Positions 27,384-36,792 of a stretch of DNA of 64,000 bases are shown here, piece after piece. The number at the start of each line of letters is the position of its first letter. Positions within the stretch are counted from its first letter, which is position 1. The notes below the pieces were generated by a model, which searched no databases, had not been told where the DNA came from, and was given only the letters and a program-made list of their open reading frames with translations. The stretch is from Paraconexibacter algicola. GTDB taxonomy: Bacteria; Actinomycetota; Thermoleophilia; Solirubrobacterales; Solirubrobacteraceae. The stretch covers positions 1,302,001 to 1,366,000 of the forward strand of contig NZ_PYYB01000001.1 in NCBI RefSeq assembly GCF_003044185.1. The letters are read 5' to 3'. The translations under genes were made by a program, and so were the position numbers.

Positions 27384-28318
27384 CAGGTCACCGCCGCCAG
27401 GACGAGCGCCCCGGTCACGACCGCGGTGGTGGACCAGGCGACCGCGCTCGCCGCGATCCGCAGGTCGAGGCCGTAGACGTGCGCGACGATCAGGGCGTTG
27501 ATCCCGCACGGCATCGCGGCCTGGGCGAAGTACGCGTCCGGGATGTCGACGGTCGTCAGCGCCCCGACGGTGAGCGCGCCCGCGGCGAACAGCGCCGGGG
27601 CCAGGAGCACGCGGCAGCCGAGGACGACGAGCACCGGACGGGTCAGCGGTGGCGGGAAGCGCATGTTGCCGTCCTCCGCCTCCTGGCGCAGGTGCACGCC
27701 GAGCGCGAAGAAGCCGACGGGCAGCAGCGCCAGCGCCCCGTAGCGGGCGATGTCCGAGAGCGCCTCGGGCGCCCACGCGTCCGGGGCGACGAGCGCGAGC
27801 CCGAGCGCGAGCAGCGGCGGGTTGCGCACGAGGAACGCCCGGACCCGCTCGCGGGGCGTCTCGCCGGCCTTCGTGCCGAGGGCGGCGCCGATCGCGAACG
27901 CGGGCACGAACAGCATCGGGACGCTGACCGCGAGGTCCCAGGTGATCGCCTCGGGGATGACGTCGGTCCCCAGGACGGCGGCGGTCAGCGGCAGGCCGAG
28001 GTAGCCGGTGTTCGCGAGGATGCTGCCGACGACCACGGCACCGGTCGCGGCGTCGTCGAGGTGCAGCAGCCGGCGGGCGAGCTGGAACGCGACGAGCCCG
28101 ACGATCGCGAGCTCGGTGTAGGCGAGCAGCAGGCCGACCCCGAGCCCGGCGGTGAGCTCCAGCCGCGTGACCGCGAAGAACGTGATCAGCGGCAGCAGCC
28201 CGTACAGCAGCACGTCGAACGCGCGGCCCGTGCCCGCGACCGCGCGCTCGCCCCAGCGGGCCTCGGAGGCCATGCCGGCCGCGGCCGACGTGATGATGCC
28301 GACGAGGACGAGCAGCAC
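27383..28318 (-). CDS. AEC-family (auxin efflux carrier-type) transporter
   Basis: The 311-residue protein has about ten membrane segments and the AEC signatures [13 protein letters not shown] in the first half and [17 protein letters not shown] in the second. Bacterial AEC proteins export small organic acids or amino acids; substrate unknown. The start is a GTG at 28318, placed 3 bp after the galT-like stop, so the three genes galT-like, AEC and dtd form one operon. Confidence 0.88.
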   Translation of the reverse strand: MLLVLVGIITSAAAGMASEARWGERAVAGTGRAFDVLLYGLLPLITFFAVTRLELTAGLGVGLLLAYTELAIVGLVAFQLARRLLHLDDAATGAVVVGSILANTGYLGLPLTAAVLGTDVIPEAITWDLAVSVPMLFVPAFAIGAALGTKAGETPRERVRAFLVRNPPLLALGLALVAPDAWAPEALSDIARYGALALLPVGFFALGVHLRQEAEDGNMRFPPPLTRPVLVVLGCRVLLAPALFAAGALTVGALTTVDIPDAYFAQAAMPCGINALIVAHVYGLDLRIAASAVAWSTTAVVTGALVLAAVT

Positions 28319-28321
28319 GGC

Positions 28322-29314
28322 TCAGGCGTCGCGCAGCTCGGCGGCCGCGGTCTCGGGCGCGACGACGTTCAGGTGCAGGCCGGTGCCGAGCTCGAGTCCG
28401 GCGAGCGGCGTCAGGCGCGGCAGCAGGTCCACGTGCCAGCAGAAGTGCTCGGAGCCCTGCGGCGCGGTCCGCACCCAGAGCGTCAGCGGCGGCGGCGCCC
28501 CGAAGCGGCGGGCGAGCCGGCCGAGCACGTCGTGCAGCAGCACGGCGACCCCGTCCCCGGCGTCGGCGAACGACATCTGCGGGGTGCGCGGCACGAGCAT
28601 CAGCTGGTAGGGGGCGCGGCTGGCGAACGGCGCGATCGCCACCGCCTCCTCGCCGACCGCGACGAGCCGGTCGCGCAGGCGCACCTCCTCCTGCAGCAGG
28701 TCCCCGAGGAGGTTGCCGCCCATCGTCCGGGTCGCGTACGCCCCGAACCGCTCGCGCTCGCGGGCGACCAGCGCGGGCACGAAGTCCATCGCGTACAGCT
28801 GCGCGTGCGAGTGGGCGCGCGACGCTCCGCCCTCCGGCCGCTCGTTGACGTGCACGTGCACGTAGGAGGCGTCCGCGTGCGCGCGCATCCGCTCGCGCCA
28901 GACAGCGACGGCGTCGACGACCCGCTGCTGGGGCAGCTCGGCCAGGCACGCGACCGGCTCCGGCGCGGTGACGATCACCTCGTGCGTGCCCGCGGCCGGG
29001 AGCGCGGTGAAGAGGTCGGGCTTCGCGAACCGCTCGGGCGGGCTGGCGGCCGCGTCGGGCGTGAGCGCCGGGTAGCGGTTGGGCACGACGCGGACGCCCC
29101 AGCCGGGCGTGTCGGGGGCCCGGCCGGCCGGGCCGGTCGCGTGCAGCTCGGGCGGGGTGCGGTCCTCGTGCCCTTCGGCGAACGGGTCGTCGCCCGGGTC
29201 GATCGGCGGCACGGGCGGGACCTCCAGGCCGACGCCCGCGCCGCCGCGCGCCGCGCGCTCGGGCGCGATGACGGTCCGCAGACCGGTGAGGGCGTCGACG
29301 CGGATCTCGGGCAC
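28322..29314 (-). CDS. Galactose-1-phosphate uridylyltransferase-like protein
   Basis: The 330-residue protein is a HIT-superfamily nucleotidyltransferase of GalT type: [19 protein letters not shown], the active-site His motif HSHAQLYA, and a second histidine cluster [11 protein letters not shown]. GalT converts galactose-1-phosphate and UDP-glucose. No galK or galE is nearby, so the physiological substrate is uncertain. The start is GTG 29314 with TAGTCT (29321-29326, minus) 6 nt upstream. Confidence 0.82.
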   Translation of the reverse strand: MPEIRVDALTGLRTVIAPERAARGGAGVGLEVPPVPPIDPGDDPFAEGHEDRTPPELHATGPAGRAPDTPGWGVRVVPNRYPALTPDAAASPPERFAKPDLFTALPAAGTHEVIVTAPEPVACLAELPQQRVVDAVAVWRERMRAHADASYVHVHVNERPEGGASRAHSHAQLYAMDFVPALVARERERFGAYATRTMGGNLLGDLLQEEVRLRDRLVAVGEEAVAIAPFASRAPYQLMLVPRTPQMSFADAGDGVAVLLHDVLGRLARRFGAPPPLTLWVRTAPQGSEHFCWHVDLLPRLTPLAGLELGTGLHLNVVAPETAAAELRDA

Positions 29315-29374
29315 GCCCCCAGACTACGGACGCGGCACGCCGGGGAGCCGTCGCGCGGTGCGCGCGTGGCGCCC

Positions 29375-29405
29375 TTGACCTCAACCGTGGTCGAAGGTGC
29401 ACGCT
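29375..29405 (+). promoter_or_regulatory. MerR-type promoter with 19-bp spacer
   Basis: TTGACC (29375-29380) and CACGCT (29400-29405) are 19 bp apart, the over-long spacing typical of MerR-family promoters. A dyad TCAACC-GT-GGTCGA-type repeat (29381-29394) and an outer ACCT...AGGT pair (29378-29398) lie between them. ATG 29412 is only 6 nt after the -10 box. No merR gene is in the window. Confidence 0.5.
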
Positions 29406-29411
29406 GGATCC

Positions 29412-29744
29412 ATGACCACCTTCACCACCCCCAGCCAGCAGATCGTCGACGTCGTCACCACGTGGGAGGGCGTGACCACCCACTGGGGCGACCGCGGCGA
29501 GCTGTCGTTCCGCGTCGGCCGCCGCGAGATCGGCCACCTGCACGGCGATCACGCCGCCCACTTCCTGTTCTCCCGCGCGCTCGCGAGCGAGCTGCGCGCG
29601 GCGGGCCGGGTGGGCCCGCACCCGATCTTCCCCGAGCACCCGAAGCTCGCCGCCCGCCCGATCCGCAACGCGATCGACGTCGCCGACGTGATCGAGCTGC
29701 TGAGGCTCAACCACGAGCAGCTGCTGGCCCGCGCGGCCGCGTGA
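29412..29744 (+). CDS. DUF5519 (luciferase-family) protein
   Basis: The 110-residue product has the pattern of small actinobacterial DUF5519 proteins annotated as luciferase-family: [16 protein letters not shown], then [20 protein letters not shown] and a C-terminal [13 protein letters not shown]. They are unrelated to real luciferases in size and lack a known function. ATG 29412 is chosen from the MerR-type promoter just upstream; an in-frame GTG at 29397 would lie inside that promoter. It stands alone between oppositely oriented genes. Confidence 0.78.
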   Translation: MTTFTTPSQQIVDVVTTWEGVTTHWGDRGELSFRVGRREIGHLHGDHAAHFLFSRALASELRAAGRVGPHPIFPEHPKLAARPIRNAIDVADVIELLRLNHEQLLARAAA

Positions 29745-29776
29745 GCGGCCGCCGGACCAGCGCACGCCGCGGCGGG

Positions 29777-30481
29777 TCAGTCCCCGCCGCGGACGACGGC
29801 GACGAGCACCGGCCGGATCAGCGGCCAGGGGTCACGGGTCTTGCGCCCGCGCGGCTCGAACCGCTCGGTCAGCGCCAGGCCGCGCATCGTCGCCAGCACG
29901 GTCAGCAGGCGGCCCTCCATGTCGGCGTCGCGCAGGCCGTCGGTCAGCAGGTTCGACGACAGCGACGCGACGCTGCGGGCCATCATCCGCTCGAGCGGCA
30001 CGAGGCGCTCGTGCAGCTCCGGGTCGTCGGCGGCGGCCACCCAGACCTTCACGAACACCGTGAAGATGTCGCTGGAGAAGTCCCCCCACAGCAGGTCCAG
30101 GAGCGCGCCCGCCTGGCCGTCCGCGTCGTCCCCGATCGCGGTGAGCCGCTCGCCGAGGTCGCTGATCCGCTGCTCGGTCAGCCGCTCGACCGCCGCGGTG
30201 ACGAGGTCGACCCGATAGGGGAAGTGGTGCGTCTGCGCGCCCTGCGAGACCCCGGCGAGCTCGGCGACCCGGCGCGTCGTGGTGGCGGCGTAACCGGCCT
30301 CCAGCAACGACTCGATCGTCGCGTCCAGGAGCTTGGCGCGCGTCTCGGCGGTCCGCTGCTCCTGGGTGCGTCGGGGCCGGGCCGGCGGCGTCGTGCCCGT
30401 GGCCCGGCGGACGGCCTTCACCGCCGCCTTCCCGGAGCGCTGGACGGCGCGCCGCGGGTCGTCCAGCGGTGAAGGGGGCAT
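29777..30481 (-). CDS. TetR-family transcriptional regulator
   Basis: The 234-residue protein has an unusually long basic N-terminal extension (about 40 residues) and a TetR helix-turn-helix ([20 protein letters not shown], then [17 protein letters not shown]), followed by a helical ligand domain. It lies 24 bp after the acyl-CoA dehydrogenase gene on the same strand and is probably cotranscribed with it. The likely ligand is an acyl-CoA. Likely target sites are the two related sequences before the thiolase and acyl-CoA synthetase genes. Confidence 0.88.
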   Translation of the reverse strand: MPPSPLDDPRRAVQRSGKAAVKAVRRATGTTPPARPRRTQEQRTAETRAKLLDATIESLLEAGYAATTTRRVAELAGVSQGAQTHHFPYRVDLVTAAVERLTEQRISDLGERLTAIGDDADGQAGALLDLLWGDFSSDIFTVFVKVWVAAADDPELHERLVPLERMMARSVASLSSNLLTDGLRDADMEGRLLTVLATMRGLALTERFEPRGRKTRDPWPLIRPVLVAVVRGGD

Positions 30482-30505
30482 CCGCGGAGTCTCCCAGAGA
30501 CCCGC

Positions 30506-31681
30506 TCAGAGGCCCATCGTGCGCCCGATGAGCTCCTTCATGATCTCGTTGGTGCCCGCGTAGATCTTCGTGATCCGCGAGTCCAGCCAGACCTTCGAGA
30601 TCGGGTACTCGGTGGTGTAGCCGTAGCCGCCGTGGAACTGCACGCCGGTGTCCGCGATCTTGCAGAGCAGGTCGGTGGTGACGTACTTCGCCATCGCGGC
30701 CTCCTCGACGGTGCAGGTGCCCTGCACGTACCGCTCGATGCAGCGGTCGACGAAGCAGCGGCCCATCTCGACCTCGGTGCGCAGCTCGGCCATCGTGAAG
30801 CGGATGTGCTGGTTGGAGCCGATCGGCTTGCCGAACGCCTTGCGCTCCTTGACGTAGTCGAGCGTCATGTCGAGCGCCTTCTCGCAGCCGGCGATCGAGG
30901 TCACGGCGAGCGTCAGGCGCTCGGGCACGAGCCGCGAGACGAGCTGCAGGAAGCCGGAGCCCTCCGCGCCCAGCAGGTTCTCCTGCGGGACGCGGACGTC
31001 CTCGAAGAACAGCTCGGCGGTGTCGGAGGCGTGCTGGCCGACCTTCTCGATCTGCTTGCCGCGCTCGAAGCCCGGCATGCCGCGCTCGACGACGAACATC
31101 GACAGGCCACCGTGCTTGTCGTCGCTGGTGCGCGCGGCGACGAGCACGAGGTCGGCGTTGATGCCGTTGGTGATGAAGGTCTTCGCGCCGTTGATGACGT
31201 AGTCGGTGCCGTCGCGCCGCGCGGAGGTCTTGATGCCCGCGAGGTCGGAGCCGGTGCCGGGCTCGGTCATGGCGATGGCGAGGATCTGCTCGCCGGACGC
31301 GATGCCGGGGAACCAGCGGCCCTTCTGCTCGTCGTTGGCGGACGAGATCAGGTAGGGCAGCACGACGTCGGTGTGCAGCAGCGGCCCGCCGATCGCGTCG
31401 CCGACGCCCGCCTTGACGCCCTCCTCGCCGAGGACGACGTTGAAGCGCCAGTCGTCGATGCCGTTGCCGCCGTACTCCTCCGGCACCTCCATGGCGAGGA
31501 AGCCGTGCTCGGCGCACTTCGTGAAGAGCTCGCGCGGGACGATCTGCGCCTTCTCCCACTCCGGGTAGTGCGGGACGACCTCGCGCTGCAGGAAGGTCGC
31601 GTAGCTCTCGCGGTAGTCGTGGTGCTCGGGCTCGAAGATCGTGCGCTTGCTCGGGGCGGGGGCGGTGGTGGCCATGTTCAT
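30506..31681 (-). CDS. Acyl-CoA dehydrogenase
   Basis: The 391-residue flavoenzyme has the family order: [20 protein letters not shown], the FAD site [22 protein letters not shown], the central [12 protein letters not shown], and the C-terminal [18 protein letters not shown] and [10 protein letters not shown] segments. The catalytic base is the Glu of GTNEIMKE or the equivalent position. It would catalyse the first step of beta-oxidation. ATG 31681 overlaps the thiolase stop (ATGA); an internal ATG at 31675 is the alternative. Confidence 0.93.
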   Translation of the reverse strand: MNMATTAPAPSKRTIFEPEHHDYRESYATFLQREVVPHYPEWEKAQIVPRELFTKCAEHGFLAMEVPEEYGGNGIDDWRFNVVLGEEGVKAGVGDAIGGPLLHTDVVLPYLISSANDEQKGRWFPGIASGEQILAIAMTEPGTGSDLAGIKTSARRDGTDYVINGAKTFITNGINADLVLVAARTSDDKHGGLSMFVVERGMPGFERGKQIEKVGQHASDTAELFFEDVRVPQENLLGAEGSGFLQLVSRLVPERLTLAVTSIAGCEKALDMTLDYVKERKAFGKPIGSNQHIRFTMAELRTEVEMGRCFVDRCIERYVQGTCTVEEAAMAKYVTTDLLCKIADTGVQFHGGYGYTTEYPISKVWLDSRITKIYAGTNEIMKELIGRTMGL

Positions 31682-32871
31682 GCTGCCTTCGTGTAGAGGG
31701 AGACCACGGCGGCGCCGCCGAGGCCGATGTTGTGCTGGAGGGCGACGGTGGCGCCCTCGACCTGTCGCTGGTCCGCCTGGCCGCGGAGCTGCCAGGTCAG
31801 CTCGGCGCACTGGGCGAGGCCCGTCGCGCCGAGCGGGTGGCCCTTGGAGATGAGGCCGCCGGAGGGGTTGACGACGGGGCCGGCCCCGCCGTAGGTGGTC
31901 GCCTCGGACTCCACGAGCGTGTGGCCCTCGCCCTCGGCGGCGAGGCCGAGCGCCTCGTAGGTCACGAGCTCGTTGGCGCTAAAGCAGTCGTGCAGCTCGA
32001 TGACGTCGACGTCGGCGATGTCGACCTGCGCCTCCTGCAGCGCGGCGGTCGCGGCCTTGCGGCTCATGTCGGCGCCGACGAGCGTGCGCGCGGAACGCGA
32101 GCTGAAGGTGTCGGGCACGTCGGTGACGAGCGCCTGGCCGGCGAGCTCCACGGCGCGGTCCCAGAGGTCGTGCTCGTCGACGAACCGCTCGGAGGCGATG
32201 ATCGCCGCACCCGCGCCGTCGGAGGTCGGGGAGCACTGCAGCTTCGTCAGCGGCGCGTAGATCTCGGGCGCGTCCTTGATCTCCTGCAGCGTGTACTCGG
32301 TCTGGAACTGCGCGTAGGGGTTGTTGACCGAGTGCTTGTGGTTCTTCCAGCCGATCCAGGCGAAGTGCTCGGGCTTGGAGCCGTAGAGCTCCATGTGCTC
32401 GCGCCCGGCCATGCCGAACATCTGCGGGGCGAAGGGCGCCTGCTCCCACTCGCGCAGCTCGCCGAGGGCCATGACGTGCTTGTCCATCGGGTTGGTCCGG
32501 TCGGGGTACTTCATCCCGAGCGAGCCCTTCTCCATCTTCTCGAAGCCGAGCGCGAGCGCGCACTCGGCGAGGCCGGCGCGGACCGCGCGGCGCGCGAGGT
32601 ACAGGGCACTGGAGCCGGTCGAGCAGTTGTTGTTGACGTTGACCACCGGGATGCCGGTGAGCCCGAGGCCGTACACGGCCCGCTGGCCGGCGGTCGAGTC
32701 GCCGTAGCAGTAGCCGACGTAGGCCTCCTGCACGGCGTCGTAGCCGATGCCAGCGTCGGCGAGGGCGGCGCTGCCCGCCTCGACGGCCCAGTCGGGGTAG
32801 TCCCCCTCCTTCGTGCCGGGCTTGGAGAACGTGGTCATGCCGACGCCGATGACGTACGTGCGGTTGCTCAT
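31678..32871 (-). CDS. Thiolase (acetyl-CoA acetyltransferase/SCP-2 type)
   Basis: The 397-residue protein resembles lipid-transfer (SCP-2) thiolases: [19 protein letters not shown] contains the nucleophile Cys, and the later motifs [11 protein letters not shown] and [10 protein letters not shown] supply the His residues and active-site loop. It would cleave 3-ketoacyl-CoA in beta-oxidation. TACCTT (32880-32885, minus) is 8 nt upstream of the ATG, and an operator-like sequence shared with the acyl-CoA synthetase gene lies directly before it. Confidence 0.9.
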   Translation of the reverse strand: MSNRTYVIGVGMTTFSKPGTKEGDYPDWAVEAGSAALADAGIGYDAVQEAYVGYCYGDSTAGQRAVYGLGLTGIPVVNVNNNCSTGSSALYLARRAVRAGLAECALALGFEKMEKGSLGMKYPDRTNPMDKHVMALGELREWEQAPFAPQMFGMAGREHMELYGSKPEHFAWIGWKNHKHSVNNPYAQFQTEYTLQEIKDAPEIYAPLTKLQCSPTSDGAGAAIIASERFVDEHDLWDRAVELAGQALVTDVPDTFSSRSARTLVGADMSRKAATAALQEAQVDIADVDVIELHDCFSANELVTYEALGLAAEGEGHTLVESEATTYGGAGPVVNPSGGLISKGHPLGATGLAQCAELTWQLRGQADQRQVEGATVALQHNIGLGGAAVVSLYTKAA

Positions 32872-32890
32872 GGGCGCGCAAGGTAGCAGA

Positions 32891-32910
32891 TACCGAACGC
32901 ACGCTATGTA
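32891..32910 (-). promoter_or_regulatory. Putative TetR operator before the thiolase operon
   Basis: On the minus strand this 20-mer contains GCGTTCGGTA and matches 16 of 20 bases of the sequence at 34728-34747 before the acyl-CoA synthetase gene. It is an imperfect dyad (TAC...GTA ends). It sits 5 bp upstream of the TACCTT -10 candidate, where a repressor would block transcription. Confidence 0.5.
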
Positions 32911-32919
32911 AGTCGGCGG

Positions 32920-32966
32920 GGCGGCGCGCGCAGCCCCTGCGGCGGGCGCCGCGGGGGCGCGCCGCC
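32920..32966 (-). terminator. G+C-rich hairpin after the acyl-CoA synthetase gene
   Basis: A 10-bp outer stem (32920-32929 with 32957-32966) continues, after small bulges, into inner stems CCCC/GGGG and GCGGC/GCCGC. On the minus strand it begins 7 nt after the acyl-CoA synthetase stop. There is no U-run, so it may be a Rho-assisted or mRNA-protecting structure. Confidence 0.55.
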
Positions 32967-32973
32967 GGGTCGG

Positions 32974-34629
32974 TCAGGCCTCGTACTCGGCGAGCTTGCG
33001 CTTGAGGACCTTGCCGGTCGGGTTGCGCGGCAGCGTGTCGAGGAAGACGACCTCGCGGGGCACCTTGTAGCGCGCGAGGTTCTCCTTCACGAGGCTCTTG
33101 AACTCCTCCTCGGTGGCCTCCTCGCCGGGCAGCAGCGCGACGAACGCGCGCAGTCGCTTGCCGAACGTCTCGTCGTCGACGCCGATCACCGACGCCTCCG
33201 CGACCTTCGGGTGCGAGTGCAGCAGCTCCTCGACCTCGGCCGGGAAGACGTTCTCGCCGCCCGAGACGATCATGTCGTCGTCGCGGCCGTCGATGAACAG
33301 CAGGCCGTGCTCGTCGACGTGGCCGACGTCGCCGGTCGCCATGTGCCCGTCGATGACCTCCTTGCCGCCGCCGCCGGTGTAGCCCTCGAACGCGAAGCCG
33401 TTGCTGACGAAGATCCGGCCGGTGACGTGCGGCTCGGTGATGAGCTCGCGCTGCTCGTCGTAGAGCCGGACGGTCGTGCCGCGCGGCGAGCGCCCCACGC
33501 AGTCCGGGGCGATCGCGAGCTCCTCGGGGGTGGCGACCGTCGCGTAGGCGACCTCGGTCGAGCCGTACAGGTTGTAGACGACGGGCCCGAACGCCTTCGT
33601 CGTGCGGCGGCAGAGCTCGCCGCCGAGCTGCGACCCGCCGACGAACACGATCCGCAGGGCGCTGAGGTCGAGGCTCTCGCGGACTGCGGGATCGACCTCG
33701 AGCATCCGCGTGAGCATGATCGGCACCGAGATGAACGCGGAGGCCCGGTGCTCGGCCAGGTCGCGCAGGGCCTGCTCCGGGTCGAACTTGCGGCGCAGCA
33801 CGAGCGTCGAGCCGAGGCCGACGCCCAGGACGACGTGGGCGAGGCCGAGCGCGTGGAAGATCGGCGGCCCGATGACCGTCGTCTCGCCGCCCTTGAAGGG
33901 GATGCGGCCGACGAGCGAGCCCGGCAGGATCAGCGACTTCGGCGTCGGCCGCGGCGCGCCCTTGGGCGTGCCGGTCGTCCCGCTGGTCAGCACGATGAGC
34001 TTCGCGGCGGCGCCGACCCGCGGCGGCGGGGCGGTGGAGGAGCGGGCGACGACCGCGTCGATCGTGTCGTCGGCGGGCTCGTCGGTCCACGCGCGCAGGC
34101 GGCCGGCGCGCGGCTCGAGGCCCTCGAGGAACGCCGAGTACTCGTCGTCGTGGATCAGCAGGTCGGTGCCCTCGCGCCCGGCGACCTCGCGGATCTGCGG
34201 GCCGGCGAAGTCCGTGTTCAGCAGCACGAGCCGCACGCCCGCCTTCGCGCCGGCGAACAGCGCGATGACGAAGCCGCGGTGGTTGCGGGCGAGGAGCGCC
34301 ACGCCGTCGCCGGGGCCGAGGCCGCGCTCGCGGAAGTGGTTGGCCAGTGCGTTGGAGGCGGCGTCGAGCTCGGCGTAGGTCATCTCGCCGCGCTCGTCGC
34401 GGATCGCGATCGCGTCGGGGACGCGCTGCGCGACCGCGGCGATCGAGCCGCCGAGCAGCCCGTAGCGCAGATAGCAGGAGACGGCCTTGGCGGTCTTGTG
34501 CGGCGGCTGGGGGTGGAGCATCCCTACCTCGCGCAGGCGGTTCGCGTAGAACAGCTCGTTCCCGATCCGGGTCGCCACGCGGGCGGCGGGGGCGGGGACG
34601 CGGGCGAGGAGGTCGGTCACGGCGGCCAT
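32974..34629 (-). CDS. Acyl-CoA synthetase (AMP-forming)
   Basis: The 551-residue ANL-family enzyme has P-loop LTSGTTGTPKGAPR, the YGSTEVAYA motif, GDVGHVDEHGLLFIDGRDDD, SGGENVFPAEVEE and the C-terminal Lys in NPTGKVLKRKLAE. It activates fatty acids to acyl-CoA for the dehydrogenase and thiolase downstream. ATG 34629 is chosen because TATCTT (34637-34642, minus) is 7 nt upstream. It has its own operator-like site about 100 bp upstream. Confidence 0.93.
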   Translation of the reverse strand: MAAVTDLLARVPAPAARVATRIGNELFYANRLREVGMLHPQPPHKTAKAVSCYLRYGLLGGSIAAVAQRVPDAIAIRDERGEMTYAELDAASNALANHFRERGLGPGDGVALLARNHRGFVIALFAGAKAGVRLVLLNTDFAGPQIREVAGREGTDLLIHDDEYSAFLEGLEPRAGRLRAWTDEPADDTIDAVVARSSTAPPPRVGAAAKLIVLTSGTTGTPKGAPRPTPKSLILPGSLVGRIPFKGGETTVIGPPIFHALGLAHVVLGVGLGSTLVLRRKFDPEQALRDLAEHRASAFISVPIMLTRMLEVDPAVRESLDLSALRIVFVGGSQLGGELCRRTTKAFGPVVYNLYGSTEVAYATVATPEELAIAPDCVGRSPRGTTVRLYDEQRELITEPHVTGRIFVSNGFAFEGYTGGGGKEVIDGHMATGDVGHVDEHGLLFIDGRDDDMIVSGGENVFPAEVEELLHSHPKVAEASVIGVDDETFGKRLRAFVALLPGEEATEEEFKSLVKENLARYKVPREVVFLDTLPRNPTGKVLKRKLAEYEA

Positions 34630-34727
34630 GCGCGCCAAGATACCGACGGGGCGTTCTGCGGGAGGAGTCGCCGCCCGCGGTCCGAGCGCCCGGTCGGGCG
34701 TCCCGGCCGCAGGACGGCTTCCGCATC

Positions 34728-34747
34728 AACGTAGCAAGCGTTCGGTA
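34728..34747 (+). promoter_or_regulatory. Second copy of the putative TetR operator, before the acyl-CoA synthetase gene
   Basis: The plus strand reads GTAGCAAGCGTTCGGTA at its core; the minus strand supplies an upstream promoter candidate TTGCGC-18 bp-TACGTT that overlaps it. A perfect 10-bp palindrome GTTGCGCAAC (34749-34758) lies 1 bp beyond. The shared 10-base half GCGTTCGGTA is identical in both copies. Confidence 0.5.
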
Positions 34748-34764
34748 AGTTGCGCAACCGGGCG

Positions 34765-35553
34765 CTACGTGCGACGCGCCAGGCCCGATCGGGGCGGCAG
34801 CGGGAAGAAGCCGCTCGTGCGCTCGACGTACTCGGCGTAGCCCTCGCGGCGCGAGCCGATCGTCTTCTCCAGGCGCTCCTTGCCGGAGGTCTTCGTCAGC
34901 AGCTGGGTCATGATCAGCGGGCCGACGACGGTCCACCACGCGCCGCTCTCGAGCGCCACGAGGTAGATGCCCCACCACACGCAGAAGTCCCCGAAGTAGT
35001 TGGGGTGGCGCGTGTAGCGCCACAGACCTCGGTCCATGACCTTGCCCTTGTTCGCCGGGTCGGCCTTGAAGCGCGCGAGCTGCGCGTCCCCGACCGCCTC
35101 GAAGAACAGCCCGACGGCCCACAGCGCCACGCCCGCGATCGCGAGCGCGCCGACCGCGTCGTCCTGCGCGGCGGCCGCGGTGACCGGCAGCGACACGAGC
35201 AGGACGAGCACGCCCTGGAGGCCGAACACCATGCCGAGGCTCACGAGCGGGAAGCGGTCCCCGTGCTTCTCGCGCATCTCGACGTAGCGGTAGTCCTCGC
35301 CCTTCTCGTGCAGCTTGCGCCGCGTGAGGTAGAGCCCGAGCCGCAGGCCCCAGAGCCCGACGATCACGAGCAGCAGCAGCCGACGGCCGTCGTCGCCGTC
35401 ACCGGCGAGGAACGCGGCCGCGGCGACCACGACGTACGCGAAGCCCCAGACGGGGTCGACGATCGACACGTCCTTCAGCCGCAGGGACAGCAGCCAGGTG
35501 CCGAGCATCAGCACGGCGACCGAGGCGGCGGCGGCGATCAGGACGGTGCCCAT
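34765..35553 (-). CDS. DUF1295 membrane protein (steroid-reductase/isoprenylcysteine methyltransferase-like)
   Basis: The 262-residue protein has about six membrane segments and the DUF1295 C-terminal pattern GLWRYTRHPNYFGDFCVWWG, followed by GKERLEKTIGSRREGYAEYV. The RHPNYFGD motif is shared with sterol reductases and isoprenylcysteine methyltransferases and probably binds NADPH or SAM. It follows the cyclopropane-synthase-like gene by one base and probably acts with it on membrane lipids. Confidence 0.85.
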   Translation of the reverse strand: MGTVLIAAAASVAVLMLGTWLLSLRLKDVSIVDPVWGFAYVVVAAAAFLAGDGDDGRRLLLLVIVGLWGLRLGLYLTRRKLHEKGEDYRYVEMREKHGDRFPLVSLGMVFGLQGVLVLLVSLPVTAAAAQDDAVGALAIAGVALWAVGLFFEAVGDAQLARFKADPANKGKVMDRGLWRYTRHPNYFGDFCVWWGIYLVALESGAWWTVVGPLIMTQLLTKTSGKERLEKTIGSRREGYAEYVERTSGFFPLPPRSGLARRT

Positions 35554-35554
35554 G

Positions 35555-36592
35555 TCAGGCGGTACGGGGCTCGAGGAGGTAGTGGCTCACGAGCCACTCG
35601 TTTCCGTGTCGCCACTTCCAGATCTCATCGGTCGAGATGAGGAACAGCCGCCAGCCCCCGAGGACGACCCGGGCGCGGTCGGGCGGGAAGACGGTCTCGA
35701 GGATTCGCAGCGCCTCGTCGCGGCGGCCGTCGAGGTTCGCCAGCCAGGCGACGAGCGTCTTGGCGTAGTGCCGGCCGTCGACGACCCAGCGGTCGCGCAC
35801 GACGAGGTCGTCCTGGAAGTGCAGCAGCAGCTCGTGGCTGGGCATCAGCCCGGCGGTGAAGAACCGCTCGGCCGCCCACGTGCCCTCGAACAGGTACGGG
35901 ACCTGCCGCTGGCTGAACACGTGGATGAACAGCTTGCCCTCGGGCTCCAGCCACGTGCTGACGCGGCGCAGCAGCTCCTTCCAGTTGCGCATGTGCTCGA
36001 ACATCTCGATCGACATCACGCGGTCGAACCGCCGGTCGGTCGCGAAGACGTTCACGTCGCAGGTCTGGATCTCGAGGTTCGTGAAGCCCTTCTCGCGGGC
36101 GATGCCCTCGATGTACTCGCGCTGGCCGTGCGAGTTCGAGACGCCGAGGATCGTGGCGTTCGGGTACTGCTCGGCGAGCCACAGCGACAGCGAGCCCCAG
36201 CCGCACCCGAGGTCGAGGATCGTCATCCCGTCGCGGACCTGGGCGCGCTCGCAGGTCAGCCGCAGCATCGCCTCCTCGGCCTGCGCGAGCGTCTGCACGC
36301 CGTCGGCCCACAGGCAGCCGCTGTACTTGCGCCGCGGCCCGAGGATCAGGCCGATGAAGTCGGCCGGCAGCTCGTAGTGCTGCTCGTTGGCCTCCTGCGT
36401 CGCCTCGGCGATCGGGCCGGTGGACTTGTGCGCGACGAGCTCGCGCAGCCGCTGGTCCTGCGCCTCGATGCCGCCGCGGCGCTCGCGGCGGACGCGGTCC
36501 CAGGCGCCGTAGCGGGAGCCCAGGCGCAGCACGGGGTCGGGGATGAGGTCGCGCTGCAGCGCGCGATCGAGCAGCTCGTAGCGGTCAGGCAT
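35555..36592 (-). CDS. Cyclopropane-fatty-acid-synthase-like SAM methyltransferase
   Basis: The 345-residue protein has the SAM motif ILDLGCGWGSLSLWLAEQ, SNSHGQREYI, a post-I acidic residue in DVNVFA, SIEMFEHMRNW, and the C-terminal KTLVAWLANLDGRRDEAL and LFLISTDEIWKW. This is the shorter type of CFA-synthase homologue, lacking the N-terminal lipid-binding domain of E. coli Cfa. It probably methylates or cyclopropanates an unsaturated lipid. TAGACC (36600-36605, minus) lies 7 nt before the ATG. Confidence 0.85.
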   Translation of the reverse strand: MPDRYELLDRALQRDLIPDPVLRLGSRYGAWDRVRRERRGGIEAQDQRLRELVAHKSTGPIAEATQEANEQHYELPADFIGLILGPRRKYSGCLWADGVQTLAQAEEAMLRLTCERAQVRDGMTILDLGCGWGSLSLWLAEQYPNATILGVSNSHGQREYIEGIAREKGFTNLEIQTCDVNVFATDRRFDRVMSIEMFEHMRNWKELLRRVSTWLEPEGKLFIHVFSQRQVPYLFEGTWAAERFFTAGLMPSHELLLHFQDDLVVRDRWVVDGRHYAKTLVAWLANLDGRRDEALRILETVFPPDRARVVLGGWRLFLISTDEIWKWRHGNEWLVSHYLLEPRTA

Positions 36593-36686
36593 CGATGCAG
36601 GTCTACGCGCCAGCCGCCGGTGACGGATCAGCGGCCGGGTCGCCCCGGCGGGGTTTGCGGGCCCTCGTGCCGGACACCCCGGACCC

Positions 36687-36761
36687 ATGCTCTACACCAT
36701 CGTCCTGATCCTGCTCGTCATCGCGCTCGTGATGTTCATCACCGGCCGCCGCCGCGTCTGA
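36687..36761 (+). CDS. 24-residue single-span membrane microprotein
   Basis: ATG 36687 opens a frame encoding MLYTIVLILLVIALVMFITG followed by RRRV and a TGA stop. One hydrophobic helix followed by a basic end fits a membrane peptide with a cytoplasmic C-terminus. Short hydrophobic proteins of this kind occur in many actinobacteria, without an assigned function. It lies alone between two minus-strand genes; only a weak GGAC precedes the start. Confidence 0.5.
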   Translation: MLYTIVLILLVIALVMFITGRRRV

Positions 36762-36792
36762 CCCGCCCCCGCGCGGCCGGGGCGCAGCCCCG

